Source: Acidobacteriota bacterium
GTDB taxonomy: Bacteria; Acidobacteriota; Blastocatellia; Pyrinomonadales; Pyrinomonadaceae
DNA length: 64,000 bases
Assembly (NCBI GenBank): GCA_020199775.1
Contig: JAIVJZ010000042.1
Span: 1-64,000, forward strand
Direction of reading: 5' to 3'
Below, piece by piece: positions 50,000-59,492 of the stretch; the first letter of the stretch is position 1; every line of letters starts with the position of its first letter. The translations under genes and the position numbers were made by a program. The notes under the pieces are model-generated. The model did no database searches. It worked only from the letters and a program-made list of their open reading frames with translations, and had not been told where the DNA came from.

Positions 50000-50298
50000 C
50001 GTCTCATCTCCTCGGAAGCAGCCTTAACCGTCACATTTCTCATTTAACCGAAACACATCATACACGCCCCGGTTCGGGCGAGTCTTTTTAGAGTAGCAAC
50101 TCTCAACAGAACGGCCATCTTGTAAAGAGTCTTGAAAGCGGAGTTTTGGAAAGGCTTGACTTAACTGCGCTGCCTCTCCTGTCAACAGCTTCCGTAACGG
50201 ATAGATTAACCGAGAGCCGCGATCAAGACTTGCGGGTGGCGCGAGAAGTTGAAAATCCCTATGATGAAGTCACGGCTGACGGTTAGGGAGGCTGAAGG

Positions 50299-50910
50299 AT
50301 GAGCGTCATACAGATTCTCGGTTTGGCAATGGGCTCGGCGTGGACTTCCGGCATTAACTTGTACGCCACCGTCGCCATGTTGGGGTTACTGGAGCACTAC
50401 AAACTCGCGCACCTGCCCGGCGGCCTTCACGTTCTGGATAACCCTTTGATCATCGGCGTGGCGTGTTTCCTTTACGTCCTCGAATTCTTCGCCGATAAAA
50501 TACCTTACGTTGATACCGTCTGGGATGCGTTGCACACCTTCATACGCGTCCCGGCCGGGGCGGTGCTTGCCGCGGCGGCCACCTCGGACATCAGTCCTTC
50601 GGTGCAAGTGCTCGCGCTGCTATTGGGAGGGGGGCTGGCACTCTCGACTCACGGGACGAAGGCGACCGTTCGCGCCGGGGCTAACCTGAGTCCCGAGCCG
50701 CTGTCGAATTGGTCTCTTTCGCTGCTGGAAGACGTGCTCGCCGTGGGGGCGGTGGGGCTGGCCGTCAGTTACCCTTTGGTGATGCTCGCGGTCATCTTGA
50801 TATTTCTCTTACTCCTGATCTGGATTTTGCCGAAGGTGGTGCGACGCATCCGTCGCATGTTGAAGGCCGCCGCAGACTTCATACGCGGCCGGACGCTCGA
50901 CGCCCACTAA
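50299..50910 (+). CDS. DUF4126 membrane protein
   Basis: A 203-residue membrane protein with about five hydrophobic segments. GLAMGSAWTSGINLYATVAMLGLLEH, FFADKIPYVDTVWDALHTFIRVPAGAVLAAA and GTKATVRAGANLSPEPLSNWSLSLLEDVLA are the hallmarks of DUF4126. GGGAGG precedes the ATG. The family has no known function; its members usually sit alone, as here, transcribed divergently from the OmpR-type regulator. Confidence 0.88.
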   Translation: MSVIQILGLAMGSAWTSGINLYATVAMLGLLEHYKLAHLPGGLHVLDNPLIIGVACFLYVLEFFADKIPYVDTVWDALHTFIRVPAGAVLAAAATSDISPSVQVLALLLGGGLALSTHGTKATVRAGANLSPEPLSNWSLSLLEDVLAVGAVGLAVSYPLVMLAVILIFLLLLIWILPKVVRRIRRMLKAAADFIRGRTLDAH

Positions 50911-50993
50911 ACAGCATCTTCATCGTTGCGCGCGTTAACCGGCGTCAACATATTGTGTGCCTTCACCCGCCACCTTTTCTTAACCATACACGA

Positions 50994-51037
50994 CGAGGGC
51001 GCGCGCTCGACGCACATGCGTCGAGCGCGCACCCTCG
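50994..51037. terminator. Bidirectional terminator
   Basis: A very stable stem, GAGGGCGCGCGCTCGACGC paired with GCGTCGAGCGCGCACCCTC with one mismatch and a 4-nt loop, lies between convergent genes (DUF4126 on + and the 492-residue gene on -). TTATTT follows on the + strand. Confidence 0.85.
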
Positions 51038-51120
51038 TTATTTACCTGAAGCGGGTCGCCGTGGCCCCGGCTTGAAAAGCCCCGCCGGAAAGTGGTTTGC
51101 GAGGCCGGTTTGCACCCCGC

Positions 51121-52599
51121 TCACGCCAGCGGCAGGAATTGGAACGACGAGATCACGTCGTTGAAAATCCGGCGCGAGTTGTCCGGTTGGACGACGACCT
51201 CGAAGGTCGTGTCCGAGGGCACGCAGTCCGGCCGGCTCGTGTAGCCGCCGCTGCCGTCTGGAATCACAGGCTCGACGAGGTCGAGGACGAAAGCCGCGCC
51301 CGTCATCCCGACGATGACTTTGAACTGCCCGGTTCCCTGCCACAGATTCCTACGGTTATGACAACTGATGCCCGTACCCGGCGGGCCGATGAGCAGCACC
51401 GAACTGATCTCGTCCTCCCAAGACTTGTAACCCACGCCGAACCAGCCGCCGGGGTCGAGTGTGATGGACGAGAGGTACATCACGAAGTTCTGCGTGATGA
51501 GGGGTTGGTTCACCGCGCCGATGATGTCGATGAGCGTGCCGATGACATTGCTCGCCTCGCCGAACTGCAACGCCAGCGTAGCGTTCGCCACCGTCAGCGT
51601 CTGTTGCAACCTCGCCAGCACGGTCTGCACGGGCTGAAGGAAGCTCTTCAGGTTGTTCAAGCCGCTCAACGGCGACGAAGACGGCACGGCCATCAGCACG
51701 CGCCCCGGGAACTGCGACGCGTCCGATTGACCGTGCTCGGTGAACGCGGCCAACACGGGAATTTGAATCTTCGGCACTTCGATGTTGAAGGGGCCGATGG
51801 GGCGCGTCTTCGACTCGGTTGCCCCGCCCGGCAGCGTCACTGTTATCGAAACATCACAGGAGATGCGTAGCTGCGAGGGTGGGGGCGGGGTGTTCGTCAG
51901 TTCGGCGAATTCGGGCAGTACGACCAGCACCGGAGGCACGAGTTTGTTGTTCAAAGTCGTATTGTCGAGCAGGACGTAGTTGCCTTCGATGTGCCACTGC
52001 ACGGAGACTTTGGGAGCCGCGTCGAGAAGCTTCGGCCCCGTGATGGCTCCCGTGACCTTGCCCGTGATATTCGCCAACAGGCTTTCGAGCGGCGCGAGTC
52101 TGCCTCTGACCGAGCCGGTCATCTTCTCGACCTGTTTAATCTCACCGGCCACCTTTCCGATGAGTCCCTGAACGTTCGTTCCGAGTTGCAGCAGGTAGCC
52201 GCTGCTGCCTGAGATCGGCGTGAGGTAGGGCAACTCGCCCCTCGCGGCCATGTCCGGGTTGAGGTCTCTGGCCTGCGCGGGCGCGGGCTTGTTAAATTCG
52301 ACCGCCTCCATCACGACCTGAACGTCGGTGGTTCCGGGAGCCTTCCCGGAGGCATCTGCGATAGCGTCGAGAGTAACTGACAAATCGGACTCGCCCGTCG
52401 TCATCTGGGTCAGGCTCAGGACAACGTTCGATAGGTTGAGGTCGAGGTTGCCCAGCACCTCGCCGAGGCCGAGCGCGTCGAACGCCTCAAGGCCGGGGTT
52501 GATTTGCGGTCTGAGGATTTCGCCGGGGTTGATCAGTGTCGGCAGCCCGACGATTTGCAGCTTGTTCAGGATGTCTAGTACCGGTTGTGGAATCGCCAT
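51121..52599 (-). CDS. Unknown 492-residue protein
   Basis: A 492-residue protein with no signal peptide or membrane segment. The N-terminal 200 residues are rich in amphipathic Leu repeats (LGNLDLNLSNVVLSLTQMT, LGTNVQGLIGKVAGEIKQVEKM). The middle is beta-rich with a Pro stretch TNTPPPPSQLRISCDVSITVTLPGG, and the C-terminal third has FVMYLSSITLDPGGWFGVGYKSWEDEISSVLLIG. I do not recognise a family. Internal repetition of SxLSxL and ILNKL helices suggests self-association. It is preceded by a 190-residue gene in the same direction and they probably work together. Confidence 0.7.
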   Translation of the reverse strand: MAIPQPVLDILNKLQIVGLPTLINPGEILRPQINPGLEAFDALGLGEVLGNLDLNLSNVVLSLTQMTTGESDLSVTLDAIADASGKAPGTTDVQVVMEAVEFNKPAPAQARDLNPDMAARGELPYLTPISGSSGYLLQLGTNVQGLIGKVAGEIKQVEKMTGSVRGRLAPLESLLANITGKVTGAITGPKLLDAAPKVSVQWHIEGNYVLLDNTTLNNKLVPPVLVVLPEFAELTNTPPPPSQLRISCDVSITVTLPGGATESKTRPIGPFNIEVPKIQIPVLAAFTEHGQSDASQFPGRVLMAVPSSSPLSGLNNLKSFLQPVQTVLARLQQTLTVANATLALQFGEASNVIGTLIDIIGAVNQPLITQNFVMYLSSITLDPGGWFGVGYKSWEDEISSVLLIGPPGTGISCHNRRNLWQGTGQFKVIVGMTGAAFVLDLVEPVIPDGSGGYTSRPDCVPSDTTFEVVVQPDNSRRIFNDVISSFQFLPLA

Positions 52600-52657
52600 T
52601 TTGTTTCTCCGCTATTGTGAATTTGTTTTGAGACGCGAGTGAGGTTGTTCGCGCCGC

Positions 52658-53122
52658 TTACCGGATCGCCGGCATGTCGAGGCTGAAGCCGTCCACGGCA
52701 TCAAGGCGCACGCGCCACGAGACGCCGCCCGCGGCGGGCGCGGCCGCGCCGCCCGGTTGGTACACTCTGGCGTTTCGCAGGTGGAGGTGCGTCGGCTCGT
52801 GGGATGCCGATTGGCCGGGCGCGTTGCCGGGGTGATCCGCCCGGTCGCGGAAGGCGGCGAACAGCGCGTCGAGTTGATTCAGCGCGTCCTGACTGATGAC
52901 ATCTTTGAGTTCCTCGTTGGTGACGGTCGTGAGGTCGGAGAAGTAGGTTTGCGCGTCGATCAACTCGCCGGAGATTAACAGTCCTCCGACGTTGAGCGTG
53001 ACGGTAGGACGAAGCCCGACCCTGCTCGTGACCTCCATGAAGTTCGGCAGAAACCAGTTTGAGGCAGCGGGCGTCGCGTTCTGCGCGCTGCCCGTGTTGC
53101 CCGCCTGTCTCTCTTTGGACAT
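52658..53122 (-). CDS. Unknown 154-residue protein
   Basis: From ATG 53122, with AAAGGGG before it, the protein has 154 residues. Key stretches are FLPNFMEVTSRVGLRPTVTLNVGGLLISGELIDAQTYFSDLTTV near the start and HLHLRNARVYQPGG and VSWRVRLDAVDGFSLDMP at the end. The pattern, a small beta domain of the LSm-like or gas-vesicle-accessory kind (GLLISGELI), is suggestive only; GvpU-like proteins of gas-vesicle-related clusters show a similar opening. It is 58 bp upstream of the 492-residue gene. Confidence 0.6.
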   Translation of the reverse strand: MSKERQAGNTGSAQNATPAASNWFLPNFMEVTSRVGLRPTVTLNVGGLLISGELIDAQTYFSDLTTVTNEELKDVISQDALNQLDALFAAFRDRADHPGNAPGQSASHEPTHLHLRNARVYQPGGAAAPAAGGVSWRVRLDAVDGFSLDMPAIR

Positions 53123-53578
53123 TTCTTTCCCCTTTTTACTTACCCGTATGAGGGCGGTAAAGGACTCGGGCGGCGCGGGGTCTCCGTGCATTCGGCACGG
53201 TTGTCGTTTGAGTCCCGGCTCCCGAGTCAAGTCGTTGGCGTGTGCTTCGACACGCCGGAATGTAAAAGATCAGTGATGCGACCACGCGAGCGCGCGCGAC
53301 CGGTCGCGCCACGGGCGCATTCCGAATGAGCCGGAGAGGCGTCTCTCTCTGCGCCCGCGCCGTTATGGGCGGCGCGGCGGAGAAGGCTCCTCTTTCCTAA
53401 AACGCATAAAAGGATGGCGAAAGGGATCACCTATGCGTCAGACGAAAGATGAGCTTTAAGGCAAGGAGACTATTACCCGTGGCAACTACGGGTGAGGAAT
53501 GTTGCGGGGCGGTTTGATTGACCAGCTAATGTCGCGTTCGCCGGGTCAGACCCATAAATCTGAATTAGTGAATCCGAA
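53123..53578. other. 455-bp intergenic region
   Basis: It holds the promoter side of the 154-residue gene. A small hairpin GGCGTGT/ACACGCC (53237-53256) and the palindrome GCGACCGGTCGC (about 53291-53302) are visible. No ORF here is convincing. Confidence 0.4.
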
Positions 53579-54304
53579 TCAACCGAATTTTTCTTTCAAT
53601 TTTGTGGCGTAGCGGCGGCTGACCGTCAAAGGTTCGCCCCCCCTTTGCAGGAAAATTTGATACGAACGGTTGAACCAGTTTTCCACCCGTTCGACCAATT
53701 CGAGATTGACGATGCAGTTGCGATGAATGCGCGCAAAATGTTTGTCGGGCAGTCTCACTTCCCACTCGCGCAGCGGTTTTTCCACGAGATATTTTTGCCC
53801 TCCGGTCGTAAAAACTTCCGTGTAATCACCGGCCGCGAGAATATGTGAGACGCTGTTGATTTTAAGAAAAACCGAGCGGCCGCCGAGGTCTAGAAAAAGA
53901 CGGTCGTCAAAGGCGAGCGGGCGCGGAGAATCCGACGCGGCGGGTTTCTCATCCCGCAGGAGTTTTTCAATCGCCTTTTTCAGCCGCCCGGGGTTGACGG
54001 GTTTGAGCAGGTAGTCGAGCGCGTTGACTTCAAAAGCCCGGATCGCATAGGCGTCGAACGCCGTCACGAAAATCGTTTTGAAAGCAGCCGACTCCACCCG
54101 TTCGAGCAAATCAAACCCGGTTTCGTTGGCGAGTTGAATGTCGAGAAAAACGACGTTCGGCTGTGTGCTTTCGATCAACGCGAGCGCACGGCTGACGGAA
54201 TCCGCCTCGCCGATGATTTCGACTTCGGAATAGCCCGCGAGCAGCGAACACAACTCCTTTCGCGCCAGCCGCTCGTCGTCAACGATTAACGCTTCTAATT
54301 TCAT
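53579..54304 (-). CDS. LytTR-type response regulator
   Basis: A 241-residue regulator from ATG 54304, which overlaps the kinase stop codon (ATGA). The receiver has ALIVDDERLARKEL, VVFLDIQL (phospho-Asp) and ALDYLLKPVNP. The LytTR DNA-binding domain has FLKINSVSHILAAGDYTEVFT, LPDKHFARIHRNCIVNLELVERVE and LTVSRRY. It is the partner of the LytS-type kinase upstream in the same operon. Confidence 0.93.
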   Translation of the reverse strand: MKLEALIVDDERLARKELCSLLAGYSEVEIIGEADSVSRALALIESTQPNVVFLDIQLANETGFDLLERVESAAFKTIFVTAFDAYAIRAFEVNALDYLLKPVNPGRLKKAIEKLLRDEKPAASDSPRPLAFDDRLFLDLGGRSVFLKINSVSHILAAGDYTEVFTTGGQKYLVEKPLREWEVRLPDKHFARIHRNCIVNLELVERVENWFNRSYQIFLQRGGEPLTVSRRYATKLKEKFG

Positions 54305-55395
54305 CCCAACTTTATTCGGGCGCAAACCCACCCACCTTCTTCCACCAACTCAAAACTGCCGCGCCCGCCGTAGATTTTCTCTATGCGTTCGCGGATATTT
54401 CGCAAGCCGACTTTCGTCCCGTCACTGCATTGCGACAAGCAGCCGGTGTTCGCCACTTCCAACAGCAGGACGCCGTTTCTTAATCGTGCCGAGACGCGAA
54501 TTTTCAGTGGTTGCGCCAGATTATTCAAGCCATGTTTGATGGCGTTTTCGACTAGGGGGTTGAGCAGGAAAGACGGCGCGGGCAATTTCTCCGCTGCTTC
54601 GTCAACCTGAAAATCGACTTCCAGCCTCTCTTCAAAACGCGTTTTTTCGATAGCCAAATAATTCCTGACGGCTTCTATTTCCTCGCCGAGCGCAACTTCC
54701 TGAGCGTTGGTGTGAAGCAGTGAATAACGCAGAAACTCCGCGAGTTGTGTGACCATCTGCTTCGCCCTGAACGCATCTTCGTCAATCGAGGCGCGAATCG
54801 AATTGAGGGAGTTGAAAAGAAAATGCGGGTTGATTTGATAACGCAGCATCTCAAGCTGTGCCTGATTCGCCATCGCCGCCGAGGCCAGCGCGTTGTCGCG
54901 CTCCGTCTGCCACTGACGCCAGTATTTGATGCCGAAGTAAAGCGCGCTCCACGCCGTCAGGGTCAGACCGTAGTCGAGCGCGTTGCGCGGAATCCGCGCC
55001 AGATTGTTGGCGAACACGAAGTTCGGATTCCGCAGCGAACTCGCCGCCATTTCGGACAGTGTCCAGACACAGCCGAAAACTATCGAGCAGCCCAAAACCA
55101 GCAACACTACTTTTTGAATCGAGAGGTTCGTCCCGAAGCGGCGGTAGATGACGCGCATCAGGCACGTCAGGCTAAAGCCGATGACCGTGCGAATTATTTT
55201 GATAATAAGTAAGTTGAAAAGAGTGCCCGCGGCGGCGACGGTCAGAAACGTGACGTACATCATTACAAGATAGAGTGACCACCCCGCGAACTGCACCTGC
55301 CAGAAGGTCGGGAAGCGGCCGAACAGCCACTCGAACGTGAGCGCCGTCTTCCGGTCGAAATTTTTTACAGGTGCTTTTGTAAGAACGTGCGCCAT
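54301..55395 (-). CDS. LytS-type sensor histidine kinase
   Basis: A 364-residue kinase with four to five N-terminal membrane segments (from LYLVMMYVTFLTVAAAGTLFN to about residue 165), then the His_kinase (PF06580) domain with QINPHFLFNSLNSIRASI (phospho-His in PHFLFN) and an HATPase with NPLVENAIKHGLNN and GLRNIRERIEKIYGG. It has no separate sensor domain; the membrane part is the sensor. Its start overlaps the end of the hydrolase gene by about 30 bp, and its stop overlaps the LytTR regulator start. Confidence 0.92.
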   Translation of the reverse strand: MAHVLTKAPVKNFDRKTALTFEWLFGRFPTFWQVQFAGWSLYLVMMYVTFLTVAAAGTLFNLLIIKIIRTVIGFSLTCLMRVIYRRFGTNLSIQKVVLLVLGCSIVFGCVWTLSEMAASSLRNPNFVFANNLARIPRNALDYGLTLTAWSALYFGIKYWRQWQTERDNALASAAMANQAQLEMLRYQINPHFLFNSLNSIRASIDEDAFRAKQMVTQLAEFLRYSLLHTNAQEVALGEEIEAVRNYLAIEKTRFEERLEVDFQVDEAAEKLPAPSFLLNPLVENAIKHGLNNLAQPLKIRVSARLRNGVLLLEVANTGCLSQCSDGTKVGLRNIRERIEKIYGGRGSFELVEEGGWVCARIKLG

Positions 55396-56213
55396 CTCTT
55401 TTCCGCCAGAGCCGCATAGTCAGCCCTGTATGTTTCGCCCGTCATGTTGGCGAAGCCGTGTTGCGCTTCGTCGTAAATATAAATTTCCGGTTTCCGATTT
55501 TTGGTCGTTAGTTTCTCTCGCAATTTCTCAACGTCTGGATTCGGGATTAAATTATCCCGCGTCCCGTAATGAAACTGGATCGGAATTTTAACCTGTTCGA
55601 TATATTTCAACATATGCGGGCGCGGGTCGGCCTGCGAACTGCGCTCCGGCGGAGACACCGGAGCGGCGTAAAAAGCCACAACGGCTTTGACGCGAGAATC
55701 GGCCTGAGCCAGACGCGTCGCCGTATAACCGCCGCCGCAATAACCGATAACCCCGAAGCGCCCGCCGCCGAACAACGATCTCTTTTTTAGAAACTCGATG
55801 CCGGCCTGTGCGTCAGAGATGTACCGCTCGATAAAACGATTGCTCATCACGAACTCGCGCGGGAGCTTTGCCATCTCGTCGTTTTCACGTGAAGTCGAAC
55901 TAACTGCCAGCCCGGCAAAGCCCGCCCCCGCCAGACGCGCCGCCGTGTGGCGTATATCATCCGAGACTCCGAGATTGCCGTGCAACACTAAGACGCTTCG
56001 ATATGTCTCTGCCTTTCTTGGGTGAGCGAGGTAACCTTTAATCGTGTCTTCGCCGTTCTTAAATTCGACGAGCTCTTGAATGATGTCGCCTTGCTCTCCT
56101 ATCGCCGTCCGCCCATGCCGCGACGAAGCGAGCGCGATTCCTCCAAAGGCAACGCCAGCCGACATCAAAAAATCGCGACGCGTCCGCCTGTTCCCGCAAT
56201 CTTCAAAGCACAT
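55365..56213 (-). CDS. Dienelactone-hydrolase family protein, Tat-exported
   Basis: A 282-residue alpha/beta hydrolase. The N-terminus RRTRRDFLMSAGVAFGGIALASS is a Tat signal (RRDFL). The catalytic triad is Cys in VIGYCGGGY, Asp in YGTRDNLIP and His in EAQHGFAN, as in dienelactone hydrolases. VLVLHGNLGVSDDIRHTAARLA carries the oxyanion strand. It is first of three overlapping minus-strand genes with the LytS/LytT pair, so the kinase may respond to something this enzyme handles outside the cytoplasm; that link is inference. The physiological substrate is unknown. Confidence 0.88.
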   Translation of the reverse strand: MCFEDCGNRRTRRDFLMSAGVAFGGIALASSRHGRTAIGEQGDIIQELVEFKNGEDTIKGYLAHPRKAETYRSVLVLHGNLGVSDDIRHTAARLAGAGFAGLAVSSTSRENDEMAKLPREFVMSNRFIERYISDAQAGIEFLKKRSLFGGGRFGVIGYCGGGYTATRLAQADSRVKAVVAFYAAPVSPPERSSQADPRPHMLKYIEQVKIPIQFHYGTRDNLIPNPDVEKLREKLTTKNRKPEIYIYDEAQHGFANMTGETYRADYAALAEKRWRTFLQKHL

Positions 56214-56296
56214 ATATTCTCGCTAAATCCGTCAGGGGTTTATTTCATTCTGAGCTTCATTGTTCTTTCCTCGTCGTTAGGCGGTGCCGCCGGATT

Positions 56297-56746
56297 TCAT
56301 TTCCCGACGGTTGTCTTCGGCTCGAAATGGAAACTCTTGTTGACGATCTTCCACTCTCCGTCGATTTTGAGCAAGGTCATATAGTCAACGAATTTACCGT
56401 TCGGGTAATCGAGGATGATTTTTCCGGTTGCCGCATTCCCCGCGACATCGACGCTCTCTATCCAACGCTTACGCCGGCCTTCGTCGGCCGTGGGTTTTCC
56501 GCTGAATCCTGCGATATATTCGGCAAAGCTGCGCGTGGAGTATTTACCGTCGCGGACGAAAATCAGATTTCCCTCGGTGTGAAAAGCCTTCCGCATAAAT
56601 TCGGGATTACCCGTCGCGTGTCCACGCAAATAATTTTCCAGCGGCACGCGCGCCGCCGCCGACTCGGCGTCGGCGGTTTGCGCCGCAGATTCTGTTGCCG
56701 CCACAATTAAAGTAAGTAATAAAAAACCTAGCAGTTTGGTTTTCAT
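56297..56746 (-). CDS. Exported lumazine-binding/SnoaL-like protein
   Basis: A 149-residue protein with a signal peptide (LLGFLLLTLIVAATESAAQ). The mature domain is an NTF2-like cone: VPLENYLRGHATGNPEFMRKAFH, LIFVRDGKYSTRSFAEYIAGFSGK and GKFVDYMTLLKIDGEWKIVNKSFHF, the last motif typical of Lumazine_bd_2/DUF4440 proteins. Such domains bind small ligands or act as enzymes; none can be named. It is 83 bp from the hydrolase gene on the same strand. Confidence 0.8.
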   Translation of the reverse strand: MKTKLLGFLLLTLIVAATESAAQTADAESAAARVPLENYLRGHATGNPEFMRKAFHTEGNLIFVRDGKYSTRSFAEYIAGFSGKPTADEGRRKRWIESVDVAGNAATGKIILDYPNGKFVDYMTLLKIDGEWKIVNKSFHFEPKTTVGK

Positions 56747-57665
56747 AATTCCCCCTTCAAGTTTTCCGGTTGATGTTTTAAGAACTCAGGGTGCGACGCA
56801 TAGCGTCCCCAAAATTTACATCTCACCCTGAGTCCTCCATGACGCAAACGACAACTTAAATGAAGCGTGATTGATTTGAAGAGAAAAAATCTGTGAGCGG
56901 TCAGAGGATAAAATTAACCGGCAGGATTTGTTGATTTACTAAGAATTTACGACTGACTCGCAATAGAAAGCGGCAGTTGAGCGGTCGGGGATCAAAACGC
57001 ATTCCCTATGAGAGGCACAATAACTGAATTGCTTTTGCAGCAACACTGTCCTCCAATTCTCGTCTCTGCGAGAGTCGAGAATTGCGGAGGCGATCATCCT
57101 CGCCCCGGCTTTTTCGGGAGACGCGACGACATCCGCACAGACCGTGCGGCGAAGCGAAGTTCTATTGACCCGGTATCGCCGCCGCCCGATTCCCTCACCC
57201 GCGGAGGCTTATACTTATTCTTCGACCTTCCACTTTTGAGCCGCCACCTCGTTAAGTTTCTGGCGGAACGAAACAGCGGCACGACTCGTATACGGGTCAA
57301 GGACAACTGACCTGAAGGTGAGCCCTAATCGAAACTTCAAACAAATTTCCGATGAAGGTATTGGCTTAGCCGACGAGCGCGCACGTCTCGTGCATCCCTC
57401 CGGTGCTGCGGCATCGCTTCGAGTGAAGGATTCATGCGGCGGGTTTGTCTTGATGATCAAGACTTGGCTCAAGACGCGCGGGCGACTTCCGCAAACGCGC
57501 CCGTCGGCGAAGTAAAGCAACTCTCTGTTGCACGAAGAACCAAACGCGGCGCGGGAAGTTTGACCGACTTCATTTTTCCGTATCCCATTTCCGGTTTCTT
57601 ATTTGCGTCTACATCGAGAGCAACTCGATCATAACGGGAGCCGGAACGCCGTAGGCGAAAACACT
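56747..57665. other. About 900-bp region without a clear gene
   Basis: Several open frames of up to 100 codons exist in both directions, but none has a ribosome-binding site and recognisable protein together. A hairpin is visible at 57051-57089 (CTCC-ATTCTCG / CGAGAAT-GGAG). The region must contain promoters for the flanking divergent genes. Confidence 0.45.
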
Positions 57666-58445
57666 GTGCGGGATAAGACGCGAATAAGTGTATTGATCGT
57701 TGACGACGAACCGCTGGCGCGCGAAAAGATTCGCCGGATGGTCGAAGACGACCCCCAGATGGAAGTCATCGGGGAGTGCGCCAACGGGCGGGAGGCCGTG
57801 GCGGCGGTGCGGAGCCTGCTGCCAGACCTCTTGATACTCGACGTGGAGATGCCGCAGTTCGACGGCTTCGCCGTGCTCGACGCTCTCAAATCGTCTCACC
57901 TGCCGCTCGTTATTTTCGTCACGGCCTACGATCACTACGCCGTAGACGCCTTCAAGGTACAAGCCCTTGATTACCTGCTCAAGCCTTTCGACCGGGAACG
58001 GTTCGCCGCCGCTATCGGCCACGCCAAAAACCACCTGCGGCAAACGCGCAAGGATCAACTCGATTCAGGTCTCCTTGATCTGCTCAAACAGATCGGAGCA
58101 GGTTCCAAGCACCTCGAACGCCTCTTCATCAAGACGGACGGGCGGGTCTTCTTCATCCCGGCGGCAGACATCAATTGGATCGAAGCCGAAGGCAACTACG
58201 TCAACATCCACACGGCCACCAAGTCTTATCTGCTGCGCGAGTCCATCGGCGGCTTGGAAGCGCAACTCAATCCGAAGGAATTTGTCCGCATTCATCGCTC
58301 GACCATCGTCAAATTGAGCCTCATCAAGGAACTGCAAACGTGGAGCCACGGCGAGTACCGCGTGATCCTGCACGACGGCACCCAACTGATGCTCAGCCGC
58401 AACTACCGCGACAATCTGCAACACATCCTCGGCTACAAGCTCTAA
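57666..58445 (+). CDS. LytTR-type response regulator (orphan)
   Basis: About 259 residues from GTG 57666 (the frame is open from 57603). The receiver has VLIVDDEPLAREKI, LLILDVEMPQFDG (phospho-Asp), VTAYDHYAVDAF and LDYLLKPFD; the LytTR domain has DINWIEAEGNYVNIHT, NPKEFVRIHRSTIVKLSLIKEL and LMLSRNY. No kinase gene adjoins it, unlike the LytTR regulator at 53579. It may serve the PAS or LytS kinases or a distant partner. Confidence 0.92.
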   Translation: MRDKTRISVLIVDDEPLAREKIRRMVEDDPQMEVIGECANGREAVAAVRSLLPDLLILDVEMPQFDGFAVLDALKSSHLPLVIFVTAYDHYAVDAFKVQALDYLLKPFDRERFAAAIGHAKNHLRQTRKDQLDSGLLDLLKQIGAGSKHLERLFIKTDGRVFFIPAADINWIEAEGNYVNIHTATKSYLLRESIGGLEAQLNPKEFVRIHRSTIVKLSLIKELQTWSHGEYRVILHDGTQLMLSRNYRDNLQHILGYKL

Positions 58446-58723
58446 CGCGTTTTCAAAACTACGCATTTCTCCCGGCTTGTTTCATCCCGCAATTCGGCCT
58501 CTTCGTCACAAACTTCTTCCTATCTCCCGGCCGCAGGTCTAAAAATCCTGCACGCGGCCATCTTGTGCCGCCGACCAGTTCTTCGCTCGACGTTCGCCGG
58601 GAGCGAAGTCTTTCAAATTGTCCATCTGATCAAGTGATGTCTGAGGGGAGCCCGCCCCGCGGAGCGAGCCCCGCGCAATGAGGCGGGTTGCCGACTCTGA
58701 TGGAATCCATCTCAGGAGGCCGG

Positions 58724-59470
58724 ATGATGAGACCCCATCGAATTCTCTTTGCGCTCGCCTTAGTTGCGGCGATGCAGATGCCTGCGGCGGCTCAACAAAT
58801 TTTCGGCAGTATCGAGGAAACGGTCAGGTCTTTGTCTGAGACGCGTCCCGCCGAAACCCCTAAAGAAACCACGCCGGTCGTACCGCCTGAACTGGAACCG
58901 GCGCGCGTCCCGCCCGCAGCAGTGATGGCAGCGCCCTTAACCGTCCCGACGCCGCTCCTTTCGGAGTTTGAGAACGAGAGGCATGCCGACACCTACAGAG
59001 ATGCTTATCGCATTCTTAAAGAAGATAACTCCTGTAGCCGTTTTTTCGGCGGGCCTGTGAAAGCGACGGACGTGCTCAATCATTTCGCGGAGCAGTTAAA
59101 GCCGTCACGGATGGTTAACATCATGGTCGCCATTCAGATGGGCGGAGCCTACATGCACGTCCGCAACCCGCGGACGGGCGCGTCCTACCGGCTCTTCGAA
59201 CAGGTGATGGTTAATTCCGAAGGGCCTTTCTCGATGGCCCCGATGGCGAACGCGGCGCAGCGACAGTTTATCGGGCATTTTCGTTTGAACACGAGACCGG
59301 CGCGGGCATTGATCCTGTTACATGAACTCGGGCATCTGGTGCAGCGGCCGGACGGGCACTGGTTATTACCTAACGACGGAGACAATCCGAAACTGAGCGT
59401 ACGTAACACCCGCACGGTCGAGAGTCACTGCTGGAAGCAACTTACTTCGCTCAGATCAATAATCGAATAA
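58724..59470 (+). CDS. Exported zincin-like protein
   Basis: From ATG 58724, right after AGGAGG, the protein has 248 residues. The signal peptide is RILFALALVAAMQMPAAA, followed by a Pro/Thr/Glu-rich linker. The folded part has NSCSRFFGGPVKATDVLNHF and, near the C-terminus, ARALILLHELGHLV, an HExxH-type zinc site (HELGH). The third ligand is not obvious; the Glu or His in RTVESHCWKQL is a candidate. It resembles short secreted metallopeptidases of unknown target. The Fis-type gene follows after 22 bp. Confidence 0.75.
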   Translation: MMRPHRILFALALVAAMQMPAAAQQIFGSIEETVRSLSETRPAETPKETTPVVPPELEPARVPPAAVMAAPLTVPTPLLSEFENERHADTYRDAYRILKEDNSCSRFFGGPVKATDVLNHFAEQLKPSRMVNIMVAIQMGGAYMHVRNPRTGASYRLFEQVMVNSEGPFSMAPMANAAQRQFIGHFRLNTRPARALILLHELGHLVQRPDGHWLLPNDGDNPKLSVRNTRTVESHCWKQLTSLRSIIE

Positions 59471-59492
59471 AGCCCGACCCCGAGAGGACGAC

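Noticed and set aside
57008-57310. 100-codon ORF in the 900-bp gap
   Set aside because: No ribosome-binding site, no recognisable domain, and overlapping open frames on the other strand of similar length.
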